From Streptococcus anginosus (GTDB lineage Bacteria > Bacillota > Bacilli > Lactobacillales > Streptococcaceae): DNA of 64,000 nucleotides. Positions 46,046-55,620 of this stretch are shown here, piece after piece. The notes below the pieces were generated by a model. That model had not been told where the DNA came from. It made no database searches and was given only the letters and a program-made list of their open reading frames with translations. The stretch spans positions 964,501 through 1,028,500 of the forward strand of contig NZ_CP012719.1 in NCBI RefSeq assembly GCF_001697145.1, given 5' to 3'. Each line of letters opens with the position of its first letter. Position 1 is the first letter of the stretch. The translations under genes and the position numbers were made by a program.

Positions 46046-48199
46046 TTATTCTTTGTGAGCTTTTTTAAATCTAGATAATCCTAAAAGTCCAACGACAAAG
46101 CCAAGTAAACTGATAAAGGTAGTATCTGTTGTACCTGTTTCTGGCAAGCTCTTTTGGCCTGAAGGCACAAATTGTTTGTGTACATTGACTGGAATCGTTG
46201 CCGTTCTTTGATGTGTATTTGTTTGAACCGCTGGCACAAGTTCTTTTTGTCCAGTTTCATTTGGCTTCACTTGATTAGCAGCTTGATTTTGAAGTTTCTT
46301 GTATTGTGCAGTCGAGATTGAAATAGTCCGTGAATTAGGATTGACAACCGCATAAGCTGTTAAGTCTGTTTTTGCCAAATAGTCTGCAAAAGCAACGTCC
46401 ATTGAAGGACCTTCTTCGCGAGCTCCGCCCAACATACTATAACCGTCACCACCTGCAGCCAAGAAATCATTAGTTGTCAGATAGTAGATTTTCTTAAGGT
46501 TTAATTTTTCATATTTTCCTGTTTCAGGATTTTTGATTTCAATGCCAAGAATACGCTTATCAGCTGGCAAGGTTGTGTCATAATAAACTTTTGCTCCAGA
46601 AACTTGCAGGAAACCACCGCTTGGTTCAAGTAACGGTTGACCATTTTCATCTAGGACTGGTTTGCCGTCTTTTTCTTGTAAAATAGAACCTAAAGACTTA
46701 GCAAACATGTCTGCGATGTTTTGCCCAGTCACTTTTATTTGAGTAATGGTATTACCAAATGGTAAAACAGCAATGATATCTCCTTTGGTGATTGGTTTTC
46801 CTTTCGCAATTGTTTCACGAAGTCCGCCGCCGTTAGTTACAGCAAGGTCTGTCTTATGACTGAATCCTGTTTGCCCGTACTCATAGAGCGCATCTGCTAC
46901 GACATTTCCAAGATTGGTTTCCCGCACACGGACATTTTCTCGATTACCATTTAACTCAACTGGGCTATTAGCAACGACCACTTTTGCGTTTTCTTGGTCG
47001 TATTTCTCTTTGATTTTGTTGACCAATTGCTGAATAGCTGGATCTGGAGTAACGCCTTTTACTGAATCAGCTGAGATTTGTTGAGGATTTCCTAGAAGTT
47101 GACCAGATTTGTATGTTACTTTTCCAATATTATGCAAGTAACTACCTGTTTGATTATAAGTAACATTGTCGCCGTAGGTTACTGATTCTACAGTATGTGA
47201 ATGCCCGTCAATCACTGTCACACGTTTTCCTTTTAGCAAAGGATTTTTTGATAATGCTTCTGCCAAGGTAGAACCGCGCCATTCAACTGGTGTCGTCGTA
47301 TCTACACCCAAATGCGCTAAAACAACATAATGTTTGTAAGTTTTACCTTCTGCTTTCGCACGAGATTCCACTTCTTCAATGACTTTATTGACTTCTGAAA
47401 TTGGATCTGTAAACGTAACCCCCTGAACATTGCGTGGGTGTGTTTTTGTTGCAGTTTCTGGCGTTGTCACCCCAATAACCACAAATTCATCTCCCACAAC
47501 ATTCTTGTCTTTATCAACAATCGTAGAAGCTTCAAAAAGACGTGCTCCATTGACATAAGTATTGGCACTAAGAAGAGGGAATTTCAAAATTTCTTTGTAT
47601 TTTTTCACCTCATCCAAACCAAAGTCAAATTCATGATTTCCGACCGCCATTGCGTCATAGCCAATCTTATTTAAAATATTCGCGCGCTCTTCTCCTTTTG
47701 AGCTATTGGAAATCGGAAGCCCTTGAAAAGCGTCGCCTGCATCCACAACGAGTGTTGTTTGATTAGTCTTTGCACGTTCTTGCTCAATGACAGCTGCTAA
47801 TTTAGCATCTCCAATGACTCCTTTTTCTTCCACAATACGACCGTGTACATCATTTGTATGAAGAATAACTGTATCTTTTTCAGATTGAGTTGTAGGTGCA
47901 GCAACAGCTTGATTTGCCGGAGTTGTAGAATCTGCTGGAGTTACAGAAGTTTCAACTTGTTTGTTCTCGCTCTTTTCTGTTACTTTCTCTGTGGAAGCTT
48001 CAGTAGCAGGCGAAACTGCTGAATCTCCTTGAGCGGTCGTAGGTGCAACCGACTGATTTTCTTTAGGAGCTTCTACTTGCTCTACATGTGCTGTTGAAGT
48101 AGCTGGATCTACAGCATCAGCAGAAACCTGATGTGCTAAAATTGCTGGAGCAATTAGCAATGTTGACAAAATGGGGATAATGAATTTGTTCTTTTTCAT
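46046..48199 (-). CDS. Cell-wall-anchored 5'-nucleotidase
   Basis: About 717 aa. Signal peptide (about 1-28, ending HQVSADA), a Thr/Ala/Glu-rich stalk to about residue 105, then a calcineurin-like metallophosphatase (TVILHTNDVHGRI, DAGDAFQG, VGNHEFDFG, HSHTVESV) and the 5'-nucleotidase C-terminal domain (TNGGGLRETI, FLAAGGDGYSML). LPETG, a hydrophobic helix and a basic tail form the sortase signal. Related streptococcal enzymes hydrolyse AMP/ATP to adenosine, dampening host immunity. ATG at 48199, 7 nt after AGAGG. Sortase A is encoded in this window. Confidence 0.93.
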   Translation of the reverse strand: MKKNKFIIPILSTLLIAPAILAHQVSADAVDPATSTAHVEQVEAPKENQSVAPTTAQGDSAVSPATEASTEKVTEKSENKQVETSVTPADSTTPANQAVAAPTTQSEKDTVILHTNDVHGRIVEEKGVIGDAKLAAVIEQERAKTNQTTLVVDAGDAFQGLPISNSSKGEERANILNKIGYDAMAVGNHEFDFGLDEVKKYKEILKFPLLSANTYVNGARLFEASTIVDKDKNVVGDEFVVIGVTTPETATKTHPRNVQGVTFTDPISEVNKVIEEVESRAKAEGKTYKHYVVLAHLGVDTTTPVEWRGSTLAEALSKNPLLKGKRVTVIDGHSHTVESVTYGDNVTYNQTGSYLHNIGKVTYKSGQLLGNPQQISADSVKGVTPDPAIQQLVNKIKEKYDQENAKVVVANSPVELNGNRENVRVRETNLGNVVADALYEYGQTGFSHKTDLAVTNGGGLRETIAKGKPITKGDIIAVLPFGNTITQIKVTGQNIADMFAKSLGSILQEKDGKPVLDENGQPLLEPSGGFLQVSGAKVYYDTTLPADKRILGIEIKNPETGKYEKLNLKKIYYLTTNDFLAAGGDGYSMLGGAREEGPSMDVAFADYLAKTDLTAYAVVNPNSRTISISTAQYKKLQNQAANQVKPNETGQKELVPAVQTNTHQRTATIPVNVHKQFVPSGQKSLPETGTTDTTFISLLGFVVGLLGLSRFKKAHKE

Positions 48200-48317
48200 A
48201 ATCAATCCTCTTTTATTTTTTTGATTCTATTATACAAGTATACAAGATTTTCTGGTAAAATAAAACCTTATTGAACAAGCTTTATCTTATCGTTCGCTAA
48301 AATTGTTCTAAAAAGAA

Positions 48318-48352
48318 AAATACTCTAACTTTTACATTAGAATATCTTATTT
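48318..48352 (-). terminator. Terminator of the TPR gene
   Basis: On the minus strand ATATTCTAA and GTTAGAGTAT pair imperfectly, followed by TTTTTCTTTTT. Confidence 0.55.
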
Positions 48353-48364
48353 CACAAACATTAT

Positions 48365-48751
48365 TTACAAACTTCTACCTTGTGAGTTTATCTGTGCCAT
48401 TAAGTTCTTCAGCCCTGCCACTCCCACGGTATCACCCGCTTTTTCAAAACACACCAGTGCTTTTTGAGCATCAGATTTAGCCATTTTTATATCTCCCTTA
48501 GCTAGCATTACCTCAGCCAAGCCACGATAAGCACAAGCATGATTGACAAAGTCATCTGTCTGCAATGCTAAATTTAATGTTTCTTGTAAAAGTTCTTCTG
48601 CAAGATGAATATTTCCAAATTTGAATTGTAAATACCCCTGTTCGTACAAATTGACTGATGTCTTTAAGACATCATCAGGGAAATGCTTTGCAATAATTGC
48701 AGCTTCTGTCATTATCAAGTCATAAGCTTTTTGAAGTTGTTCTTCTGTCAT
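48365..48751 (-). CDS. Small TPR-like protein
   Basis: 128 aa of helical pairs typical of tetratricopeptide repeats (LAEELLQETLNLALQTDDFVNHACAYRGLAEVML and MAKSDAQKALVCFEKAG). Probably a cytoplasmic protein-protein adaptor; the partner is unknown. ATG at 48751 is chosen because AAGGA lies 8 nt upstream; the two ATGs further upstream have no ribosome site. It lies 47 bp after comEB on the same strand. Confidence 0.65.
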   Translation of the reverse strand: MTEEQLQKAYDLIMTEAAIIAKHFPDDVLKTSVNLYEQGYLQFKFGNIHLAEELLQETLNLALQTDDFVNHACAYRGLAEVMLAKGDIKMAKSDAQKALVCFEKAGDTVGVAGLKNLMAQINSQGRSL

Positions 48752-48798
48752 ATTTTCTTTCCTTTTATTCATAGAAAACAAAAGTCACACTTTAAAAG

Positions 48799-49266
48799 TT
48801 ATATTAAATCAGTCTCCGAGATTGCCTCTTTCACTTTTTCGATTGGCAGATGTACTAGCTCAACTTTCTTGTCGCTATATAAATAACGAGCATAATCATC
48901 CATACGGTATTGATTGATATAAACCACTCGCTTGCAACCAACTTGTAAAAGCTGTTTCGTACAGTTGAGGCAAGGGAAATGCGTGACATAAACAGTAAAT
49001 CCTTTCGGGATCCCGCGCTCTGCACCTTGCAAAATCGCATTTACTTCTGCATGTAAAGTCCTCACACAATGCCCGTCGACTATCAGGCATTCATGATCGA
49101 TGCAGTGCTCCGTTCCTGAAACGGAACCATTATATCCTGTTGAAATAACTTTATTATCCTTTACAATAACCGCACCAACGCTTGCTCGTTTGCAGGTTGA
49201 GCGATTTGCAATCAAGAGCGCTTGTGCTGCAAAATATTCGTCCCAAGCCAATCTTTTTGTAACCAT
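48799..49266 (-). CDS. comEB: dCMP deaminase (ComEB family)
   Basis: 155-aa zinc cytidine/deoxycytidylate deaminase giving dUMP for thymidylate synthesis. Zinc and catalytic motif HAEVNAIL, zinc cysteines in FPCLNCTKQLL, and a further Cys/His cluster (EHCIDHECLIVDGHC) typical of dCMP deaminases. ATG at 49266 with AAGG 8 nt before. It follows the TetR gene by 16 bp. The name comes from B. subtilis; no competence role is implied. Confidence 0.92.
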   Translation of the reverse strand: MVTKRLAWDEYFAAQALLIANRSTCKRASVGAVIVKDNKVISTGYNGSVSGTEHCIDHECLIVDGHCVRTLHAEVNAILQGAERGIPKGFTVYVTHFPCLNCTKQLLQVGCKRVVYINQYRMDDYARYLYSDKKVELVHLPIEKVKEAISETDLI

Positions 49267-49282
49267 GTTGTCACCTTCTTTT

Positions 49283-49867
49283 TTATTTATCACTCAGTTT
49301 ATCATTTTTTCGATGTGGAAAAAGCGGAAGTCCGAGCGATGCAATCTTTTCTGCCGGAACCCTCATGCCGTCTTTTGTCCATTTGATTAAGACAGAAACC
49401 ACCGCCGAACTCCAAAAGGAATTCATGTAAGTCGAAGCCTCTTTTCTAGAGCTATTTTGTTTTTCCAAGAAATCAAACACAGCACTTGTCAACATTTTTT
49501 CTAAATTGTAATCGACTGCTAAACTAAGGATTCGTGCCTCTTTTTTGACTTCTTTAAACAAAAACAACCACACTTGATAGAGCTCCGTTCTCATATTGAA
49601 TCGTTCCAATTTATCAGTAATCTTTTGTACTGTTCGTTGGAAAATCTCTTGTAAAATTTCTTCTTTTGAATCATAATTTCGATAAAAAGCTGCACGTGAA
49701 ACGCCTGCCCTCTCTACTAATTCAGAAATGGTAATTTTGGTCAACTCTTTCTGTTCCAATAATTGCAACAAAGAAATTTCCAATGATTCTTTTGTAATTC
49801 GGTTAGATTCTTGATTTGATATTTTCAGATTTTCTAAAGATTTTTTCGATATTTTACGTTCCGACAT
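49283..49867 (-). CDS. TetR-family transcriptional regulator
   Basis: 194 aa. The helix-turn-helix is in the ITISELVERAGVSRAAFYRNYDSKEEIL segment, preceded by an extended basic N-terminus. The C-terminal ligand domain is divergent (DhaS/TetR-C-like). Its promoter (TTGACA, 17 bp, TACAAT at 49962-49934) overlaps a perfect 15-bp palindrome, the likely autoregulatory operator. Divergent from a DegV gene, so it may control fatty acid use. Confidence 0.88.
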   Translation of the reverse strand: MSERKISKKSLENLKISNQESNRITKESLEISLLQLLEQKELTKITISELVERAGVSRAAFYRNYDSKEEILQEIFQRTVQKITDKLERFNMRTELYQVWLFLFKEVKKEARILSLAVDYNLEKMLTSAVFDFLEKQNSSRKEASTYMNSFWSSAVVSVLIKWTKDGMRVPAEKIASLGLPLFPHRKNDKLSDK

Positions 49868-49933
49868 AACATTTTCTTTCTACGTGTAACAACCGACTGT
49901 AAAGGCTTTCTAAAGCAGAAGTTTCATGATATA

Positions 49934-49962
49934 ATTGTAAAAAAAGACAAAAGTTTTGTCAA
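49934..49962 (-). promoter_or_regulatory. tetR promoter and palindromic operator
   Basis: TTGACA (49957-49962), 17 bp, TACAAT (49934-49939) on the minus strand. GACAAAAGTTTTGTC at 49946-49960 is a perfect palindrome covering the -35 side, and lies upstream of the divergent degV gene. Confidence 0.75.
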
Positions 49963-50000
49963 TGTCTAACTAGTTTACTACTCAACTAAAGGAGAATGCA

Positions 50001-50846
50001 ATGACTTGGAAAATTGTAGCTGATTCAGGCTGTGATTATAGAACTATAGAAAACCTTGCTGTTGACACCTTGTTTGAAAGTGTTCCTTTGACCATTCAAG
50101 TAGGCGATGAAATCTTTATAGATAATGCTCAGCTCAATATTGATGATATGATGGAAAAAATGTATGCCACTTCTTCGGCTTCAAAGTCTGCCTGTCCTAG
50201 TCCAGATGATTATATGAAAGCTTTTGATGGAGCTTCAAATATTTTTGTGGTCACTATTACAGGAACCTTATCAGGAAGCCATAATAGCGCACAAGTGGCT
50301 AAAAAACTCTATCTTGAAGAACATCCTAACGTGAATATCCATATTATTGATACTCTTTCTGCTGGCGGTGAAAATGATTTGATTATCAAAAAGCTTAATC
50401 TTCTCATCGGTCAAGGGCTAAGTTATGAAGAGGTTGTAACAGAAATTACAGCCTATCAAGCAAAGACGAAGTTACTTTTCGTTCTTGCAAAAGTTGACAA
50501 TCTAGTCAAAAATGGACGACTGAGCAAGTTGCTTGGAGCCGTTGTAGGATTACTGAATATTCGTATGGTAGGCGAAGCCAGTCAAGACGGCAAGTTGGAG
50601 TTGCTTCAAAAGGCGCGTGGTGCTAAAAAATCACTAATCGCAGCTTTTGATGAACTCATCAAGGCAGGCTATGCCGGTGGACAAATCATTATTGCTCATC
50701 GAAATAATCCCAAGTTTTGCCAGCAATTTTCCGAAATGGTTCGTGAAAAATTCCCACAAGCTGTTATTGAAGTCATCCCGACTTCTGGGCTTTGTAGCTT
50801 TTATGCTGAAGAAAATGGTCTCCTCATGGGCTATGAAATTCAATAA
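50001..50846 (+). CDS. DegV family fatty-acid-binding protein
   Basis: 281 aa. DegV/FakB proteins present a fatty acid to the FakA kinase, giving acyl-phosphate, the substrate of PlsY. Conserved segments: IVADSGCDY at the start, TITGTLSGSHNSA, VDNLVKNGRLSK and ITHR-like IIAHRNNP near the C-terminus. AAAGGAG precedes the ATG. Terminates at a hairpin facing the DUF3307 gene. Confidence 0.9.
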   Translation: MTWKIVADSGCDYRTIENLAVDTLFESVPLTIQVGDEIFIDNAQLNIDDMMEKMYATSSASKSACPSPDDYMKAFDGASNIFVVTITGTLSGSHNSAQVAKKLYLEEHPNVNIHIIDTLSAGGENDLIIKKLNLLIGQGLSYEEVVTEITAYQAKTKLLFVLAKVDNLVKNGRLSKLLGAVVGLLNIRMVGEASQDGKLELLQKARGAKKSLIAAFDELIKAGYAGGQIIIAHRNNPKFCQQFSEMVREKFPQAVIEVIPTSGLCSFYAEENGLLMGYEIQ

Positions 50847-50853
50847 TATAACG

Positions 50854-50887
50854 AAACTGTAGTCAATCACTAAACTACAGTTTTTTT
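50854..50887. terminator. Bidirectional terminator after degV
   Basis: AAACTGTAGT pairs with ACTACAGTTT, with seven T following on the plus strand. Confidence 0.85.
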
Positions 50888-50888
50888 A

Positions 50889-51620
50889 TTACAAATATAG
50901 CAAACCAAAAACAACTAGCACACTAATCATGCTAAAAAGTGAGCCTATAAGATAGTATTCTGCAAAGGACTGACTTTCTGAAATCTTATTATATCGTGCG
51001 ATTGACTTAGCAGTAAAGACTAAGCCAACGGAAGCAAACTGCCCAAATATAAGAGACAAAGCCATAATAAAACGCTCTAAAATCCCAATCATCGCCCCTG
51101 CACCTGCTATAGTGTCTTGGTTATCTCCCTTTGACTGATACCTACTGAAGAAAAGCTTAAATAAAATATTAACAGGCTTGCCAACGATTGCTAAGAAAAG
51201 AAGGGTTTGAGCAACTGACGCTCCATTTTTCAGCCATTGTGGATTGATTTTATTGGCCAATAAAGCATAAAATAGAAAAATACAAATCAAATGAAGGACT
51301 TGGTCAATGATGAAAACTTGCTTTGTGAGTCTCTTTATTTCTATAAACGTGTTGAGCCTGTATTTCAAGAAATCAATAACTACATGACTAATCCAAACAG
51401 CAGCAAAGTAAATAATATTTTTTGGGAAAAAGATACTCAAAATCAGCAACGGCAGAAAAACAATGGCTAAATGCAACAATAAATAAGGCAACTTTCGACA
51501 TTTTAAATCTGCCATTTTTTGACTTTGCCATTGGAAATCAGCTAAAACATGCGCCAATAAGACTAACAACAAGATTGGATGTTGGACAAAATAGTCCGAA
51601 AATCCCCACAAATTAGACAT
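50889..51620 (-). CDS. DUF3307 membrane protein (SatE-like)
   Basis: 243-aa integral membrane protein with about six hydrophobic helices. The N-terminal HVLADFQWQSQKMAD and the ISHVVIDFLKYR segment carry conserved acidic and His residues typical of DUF3307. It overlaps satD by 8 bp, so the two are translationally coupled. In S. mutans the Sat genes are linked to acid tolerance and secretion. Molecular role unknown. Confidence 0.75.
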   Translation of the reverse strand: MSNLWGFSDYFVQHPILLLVLLAHVLADFQWQSQKMADLKCRKLPYLLLHLAIVFLPLLILSIFFPKNIIYFAAVWISHVVIDFLKYRLNTFIEIKRLTKQVFIIDQVLHLICIFLFYALLANKINPQWLKNGASVAQTLLFLAIVGKPVNILFKLFFSRYQSKGDNQDTIAGAGAMIGILERFIMALSLIFGQFASVGLVFTAKSIARYNKISESQSFAEYYLIGSLFSMISVLVVFGLLYL

Positions 51621-52284
51621 GTTTCGCCTCCTTCGCTATCGCATTTAACATCAAGTTCATCGCAACTCGTTTATTTCTGAGATAAATTTTTAACCCACTC
51701 GCCTTGATACGTTTGTTGAAAGCACTCGGAGTGATACCAAGTAGTTTTGCCATTTCTTTATGCGAAAATGTTTCATCGTATATATTTTCAGCTAGTAATT
51801 GTTTGAGGACTTCATATTGGATATCTGTCCACTTGGACTGAATAAAAGAGCACGCAGCTAAAATAGCATTGATTGTCTGGGTGGCTTTCTCATCTGCCAA
51901 AGAAACTGAAATGTGATTGATGCCATAGTCATTTTTGTCATGAACATAGTTAATCGCTTCTCTTGCCAGCCAATACGCCGGACCGTCAGAACCAATGCTT
52001 TGTTCTTTGTTAATTTCTGTAATCATATCTCCAGCACCAATCCCAAATCGAATTTCATAAGGAGCAAATAACATAGAAAGTTGCTCCATGATTTGAAACA
52101 TATCCGAATTTGGTAAAAACAAAGCTTGAAATTCATCGCCAGCTGTGACCGTAAAGGGAGAAACTAAATATTTCTGATATTGCTGATTCAACTCTTTCAT
52201 CAATTGCAACAATTGCTGTTGTGCCTGCGCTCGATCTTGTATTTTTTTTGATTCAATAATGTCTCCAATAAGAGCAATGTACAT
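51613..52284 (-). CDS. satD: SatD-like protein: cyclase-type domain plus helix-turn-helix
   Basis: About 223 aa. The first 130 residues resemble a class III nucleotidyl cyclase fold: LIGDIIESKK (Asp8), TAGDEFQALF (Asp50-Glu51) and IRFGIGAGDM followed by IGSDGPAYWLAREA. A helix-turn-helix (HKEMAKLLGITPSAFNKRIK, about 175-195) lies at the C-terminus. Family name from S. mutans SatD. The cyclase similarity is my reading. A perfect 34-bp palindrome and a second related site lie just upstream, fitting autoregulation. Confidence 0.75.
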   Translation of the reverse strand: MYIALIGDIIESKKIQDRAQAQQQLLQLMKELNQQYQKYLVSPFTVTAGDEFQALFLPNSDMFQIMEQLSMLFAPYEIRFGIGAGDMITEINKEQSIGSDGPAYWLAREAINYVHDKNDYGINHISVSLADEKATQTINAILAACSFIQSKWTDIQYEVLKQLLAENIYDETFSHKEMAKLLGITPSAFNKRIKASGLKIYLRNKRVAMNLMLNAIAKEAKHV

Positions 52285-52308
52285 CATCTTCTCACCTCTT
52301 TTTGTCTA

Positions 52309-52380
52309 TTATAATGGAAATTTTTAAAAATTTCCATTATAAAGGACATTTTCTAAAATTTCCGTCATAATGGAAATTTT
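52309..52380 (-). promoter_or_regulatory. Palindromic operator cluster upstream of satD
   Basis: A perfect palindrome of two 17-nt arms with no spacer spans 52309-52342 (half-site TTATAATGGAAATTTTT). A second inverted repeat, AAAATTTCC/GGAAATTTT, is at 52355-52380. ATAATGGAAATTTT thus occurs three times. TATAAT elements lie inside, so a bound protein would cover the promoter. It starts 25 bp before the satD start. Confidence 0.75.
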
Positions 52381-52447
52381 CTAATCGACTATCTCTAAAA
52401 AATACAGCTAAGCACATGATTGAAACCATCATTTGATCTGATAATGA

Positions 52448-53188
52448 CTATCCTTTTACTTTCCATACCTTACCCAGCACTTCTCCAATCTTGCCCTTGA
52501 TAACTAAGTCAGCTTGACTATCTTGTATTATATTGTTTTTATTGATTACAACTAAGTGCCGTCCTTGAAAATAATGAACCAAATTAGCGGCTGGATAAAC
52601 AACTAGCGATGTTCCGCCAATGATAAGTAGGTCAGCTTGACTGATAGCCTGAATAGCTTGAGAAAAAACTTCCATATTTAACGGTTCCTCATAAAGAGTC
52701 ACATCTGGCTTAACTACACAACCACAAGTCTCGCAATAAGGAATGATTCCAGGCAATTTCAAAAAATCCTCTAAGTCATAAAAACGATGACAATTGGTAC
52801 AAAAATTTCGGTCCACACTACCATGAATTTTTAATACATTCTTGCTTCCTGCCATCTCGTGTAAACTATCAATATTCTGTGTAACAATTGCTTTTAATTT
52901 CCCTAGCTTTTCTAGATAAGCTAAATATTTATGGGCCACATTTGGCTTAGCATTAGGATAAATAAGATATTTCTTGTAAAAGTCAAAAAACTGTTCTGGA
53001 TAACGTTCAAACATCGTATGCGAAACTAATTGCTCTGCTGTAAAATGCTGGTTTAACTCAATATTGTAAATCCCATTAGAACTTCGAAAATCCGGAATAC
53101 CAGATTCAGTTGAAACACCCGCACCACCAAAAAATACAATATTTTGGCTACTTTGAATGTTCTGTGCCAGTTCTTCAATCTTGTCCAT
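52448..53188 (-). CDS. NAD-dependent protein deacylase (sirtuin)
   Basis: 246 aa. Rossmann NAD motif FFGGAGVSTESGIPDFRS, TQNIDSLHEMAGS, catalytic His in KIHGSVD, and a structural zinc site of two Cys pairs (CTNCH and CETCG). IGGTSLVVYPAANL closes the NAD pocket. It removes acetyl or other acyl groups from lysines. Presence of a sirtuin is compatible with the acyl-CoA-producing genes in this window, but no link is shown. AGGAGGG precedes the ATG. Confidence 0.93.
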   Translation of the reverse strand: MDKIEELAQNIQSSQNIVFFGGAGVSTESGIPDFRSSNGIYNIELNQHFTAEQLVSHTMFERYPEQFFDFYKKYLIYPNAKPNVAHKYLAYLEKLGKLKAIVTQNIDSLHEMAGSKNVLKIHGSVDRNFCTNCHRFYDLEDFLKLPGIIPYCETCGCVVKPDVTLYEEPLNMEVFSQAIQAISQADLLIIGGTSLVVYPAANLVHYFQGRHLVVINKNNIIQDSQADLVIKGKIGEVLGKVWKVKG

Positions 53189-53226
53189 ATCGCCCTCCTA
53201 AAAGTTACCAACATTATTAAAGAAAA

Positions 53227-53251
53227 AATCGGCTAGCAGAACTAGCCGATT
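53227..53251 (-). terminator. Terminator of eno
   Basis: Perfect arms AATCGGCTAG and CTAGCCGATT with a 5-nt loop, then TTTTTCTTT on the minus strand. Confidence 0.9.
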
Positions 53252-53266
53252 CGTATTATAACTGAA

Positions 53267-54574
<1,308 letters not shown>

Positions 54575-54608
54575 TTACTCTCCTTTGAGTTATTTTATTT
54601 ACATTCCT

Positions 54609-54693
54609 ATCATACCTTAAAAATCAGTTTTTTTCAAGGAAAAATCGTGCCTTTCTATGAAATTTACGATAATTTTCTATGTAAGCGTTTTAT
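54609..54693 (-). promoter_or_regulatory. eno promoter with upstream cre-like sequence
   Basis: TTGAAA (54632-54637), 17 bp, TATGAT (54609-54614) on the minus strand. TGTAAGCGTTTTAT at 54680-54693 resembles a cre with two mismatches; an upstream position would suit activation, but the match is weak. Confidence 0.6.
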
Positions 54694-54731
54694 GTTTCCG
54701 AATGTTTCTTGGATAAATTTCAAAAAAAGTA

Positions 54732-54746
54732 TGTTATACTAACTTT
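54732..54746 (+). promoter_or_regulatory. Extended -10 predicting a leaderless DUF1694 mRNA
   Basis: TG-T-TATACT with the hexamer at 54735-54740, exactly 6 nt before ATG 54747. No Shine-Dalgarno. Confidence 0.7.
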
Positions 54747-55199
54747 ATGACAGATATAAATAAAGCAATAATGGAAAAATCTCAAGGGGGATTAAAATTA
54801 AATCCTGATGAGCAAAGAAAATTTTTAGAAACATTTGAAGAGCGGGTCATTGCAGAATGTAGTATTGATGAAGCTAATAGCACTCCTATACACGACCGCT
54901 TTAAAGAGATTTTACAAAAAATTAGCTCGGACTATCAGCCTGTGACTGTGAAAATATCACCTGAGGTTAATAGTCAATATCAAATTTTTTACTTAAAAAT
55001 AGCAAAAGATCTGGGTTGCAAAGCGACAATCGTGTCTAGTAACTGCAAGAATTCTCCATTTGGTTTAGTCATTCATAGTGATCATCCAGTAGAAATAGAT
55101 GAAAAAGAAATTGCTAACCAATTTTCTGAATTTTTCCAAGCAGATTCATCTCAAAAAGTAGAAAAGAGTCCTTCTCTTTGGAAAAAGTTGTTTCATTAA
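54747..55199 (+). CDS. DUF1694 (YueI-like) protein
   Basis: 150 aa, cytoplasmic, unknown function. Typical start of the family: a region with LNPDEQRKFLETFEERVIAECSI, then an alpha/beta region (KATIVSSNCKNSPFGLVIHSDHPVE) and a hydrophilic tail. No catalytic motif seen. Divergent from eno and predicted leaderless. The following gene starts 11 bp after the stop, so the two form a small operon. Confidence 0.75.
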   Translation: MTDINKAIMEKSQGGLKLNPDEQRKFLETFEERVIAECSIDEANSTPIHDRFKEILQKISSDYQPVTVKISPEVNSQYQIFYLKIAKDLGCKATIVSSNCKNSPFGLVIHSDHPVEIDEKEIANQFSEFFQADSSQKVEKSPSLWKKLFH

Positions 55200-55210
55200 A
55201 GGGGCGATTG

Positions 55211-55534
55211 ATGCCAAATTTAGAAAAACTAACCTTATTCTTTCAAGCAGAAAATCAAAGAGACTGGGAAACGTACCAAAGTTTTTTACATTCTGATATT
55301 ACCTGGGAATTGCATGGACAAGAAGTTTCAACCATTCATGGAATAGACGATTATCTTCTGAAGATTCAGCAAGCCTATCATCATAGCAACGTTCAATTTT
55401 CCTGCTTGCATACTTTTTCAACTAATGAAAATCGGATTGTCACCATTCTCCAAAATGATTTTGGTCAACTATCCTGTGATATTTTTGAGTTTGAAAATGG
55501 TTTAATTGTCAGAGAATATGAATATTTATTATGA
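55211..55534 (+). CDS. SnoaL/NTF2-like protein
   Basis: 107-aa cone-fold protein (NTF2-like): helix LEKLTLFFQAENQRDWETYQSFL, then DITWELHGQ, and C-terminal strands ending FEFENGLIVREYEYLL, the usual place of such polyketide-cyclase-like or binding domains. Start ATG 55211 with AGGGG upstream; the longer frame from 55178 overlaps the previous gene. Function unknown. Confidence 0.65.
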   Translation: MPNLEKLTLFFQAENQRDWETYQSFLHSDITWELHGQEVSTIHGIDDYLLKIQQAYHHSNVQFSCLHTFSTNENRIVTILQNDFGQLSCDIFEFENGLIVREYEYLL

Positions 55535-55584
55535 TGTTTCCATGTCCGACAACTACTACACCTTGTAATCTAAAACAAATATAA

Positions 55585-55620
55585 TGGGAGGTTAAGAACT
55601 TTTTGTTCTACCCCTTTTTT
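55585..55620 (+). terminator. Terminator after the NTF2-like gene
   Basis: AGAAC/GTTCT with outer GGG/CCC pairs (imperfect stem) followed by seven T; also faces the convergent phosphatase gene. Confidence 0.6.
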
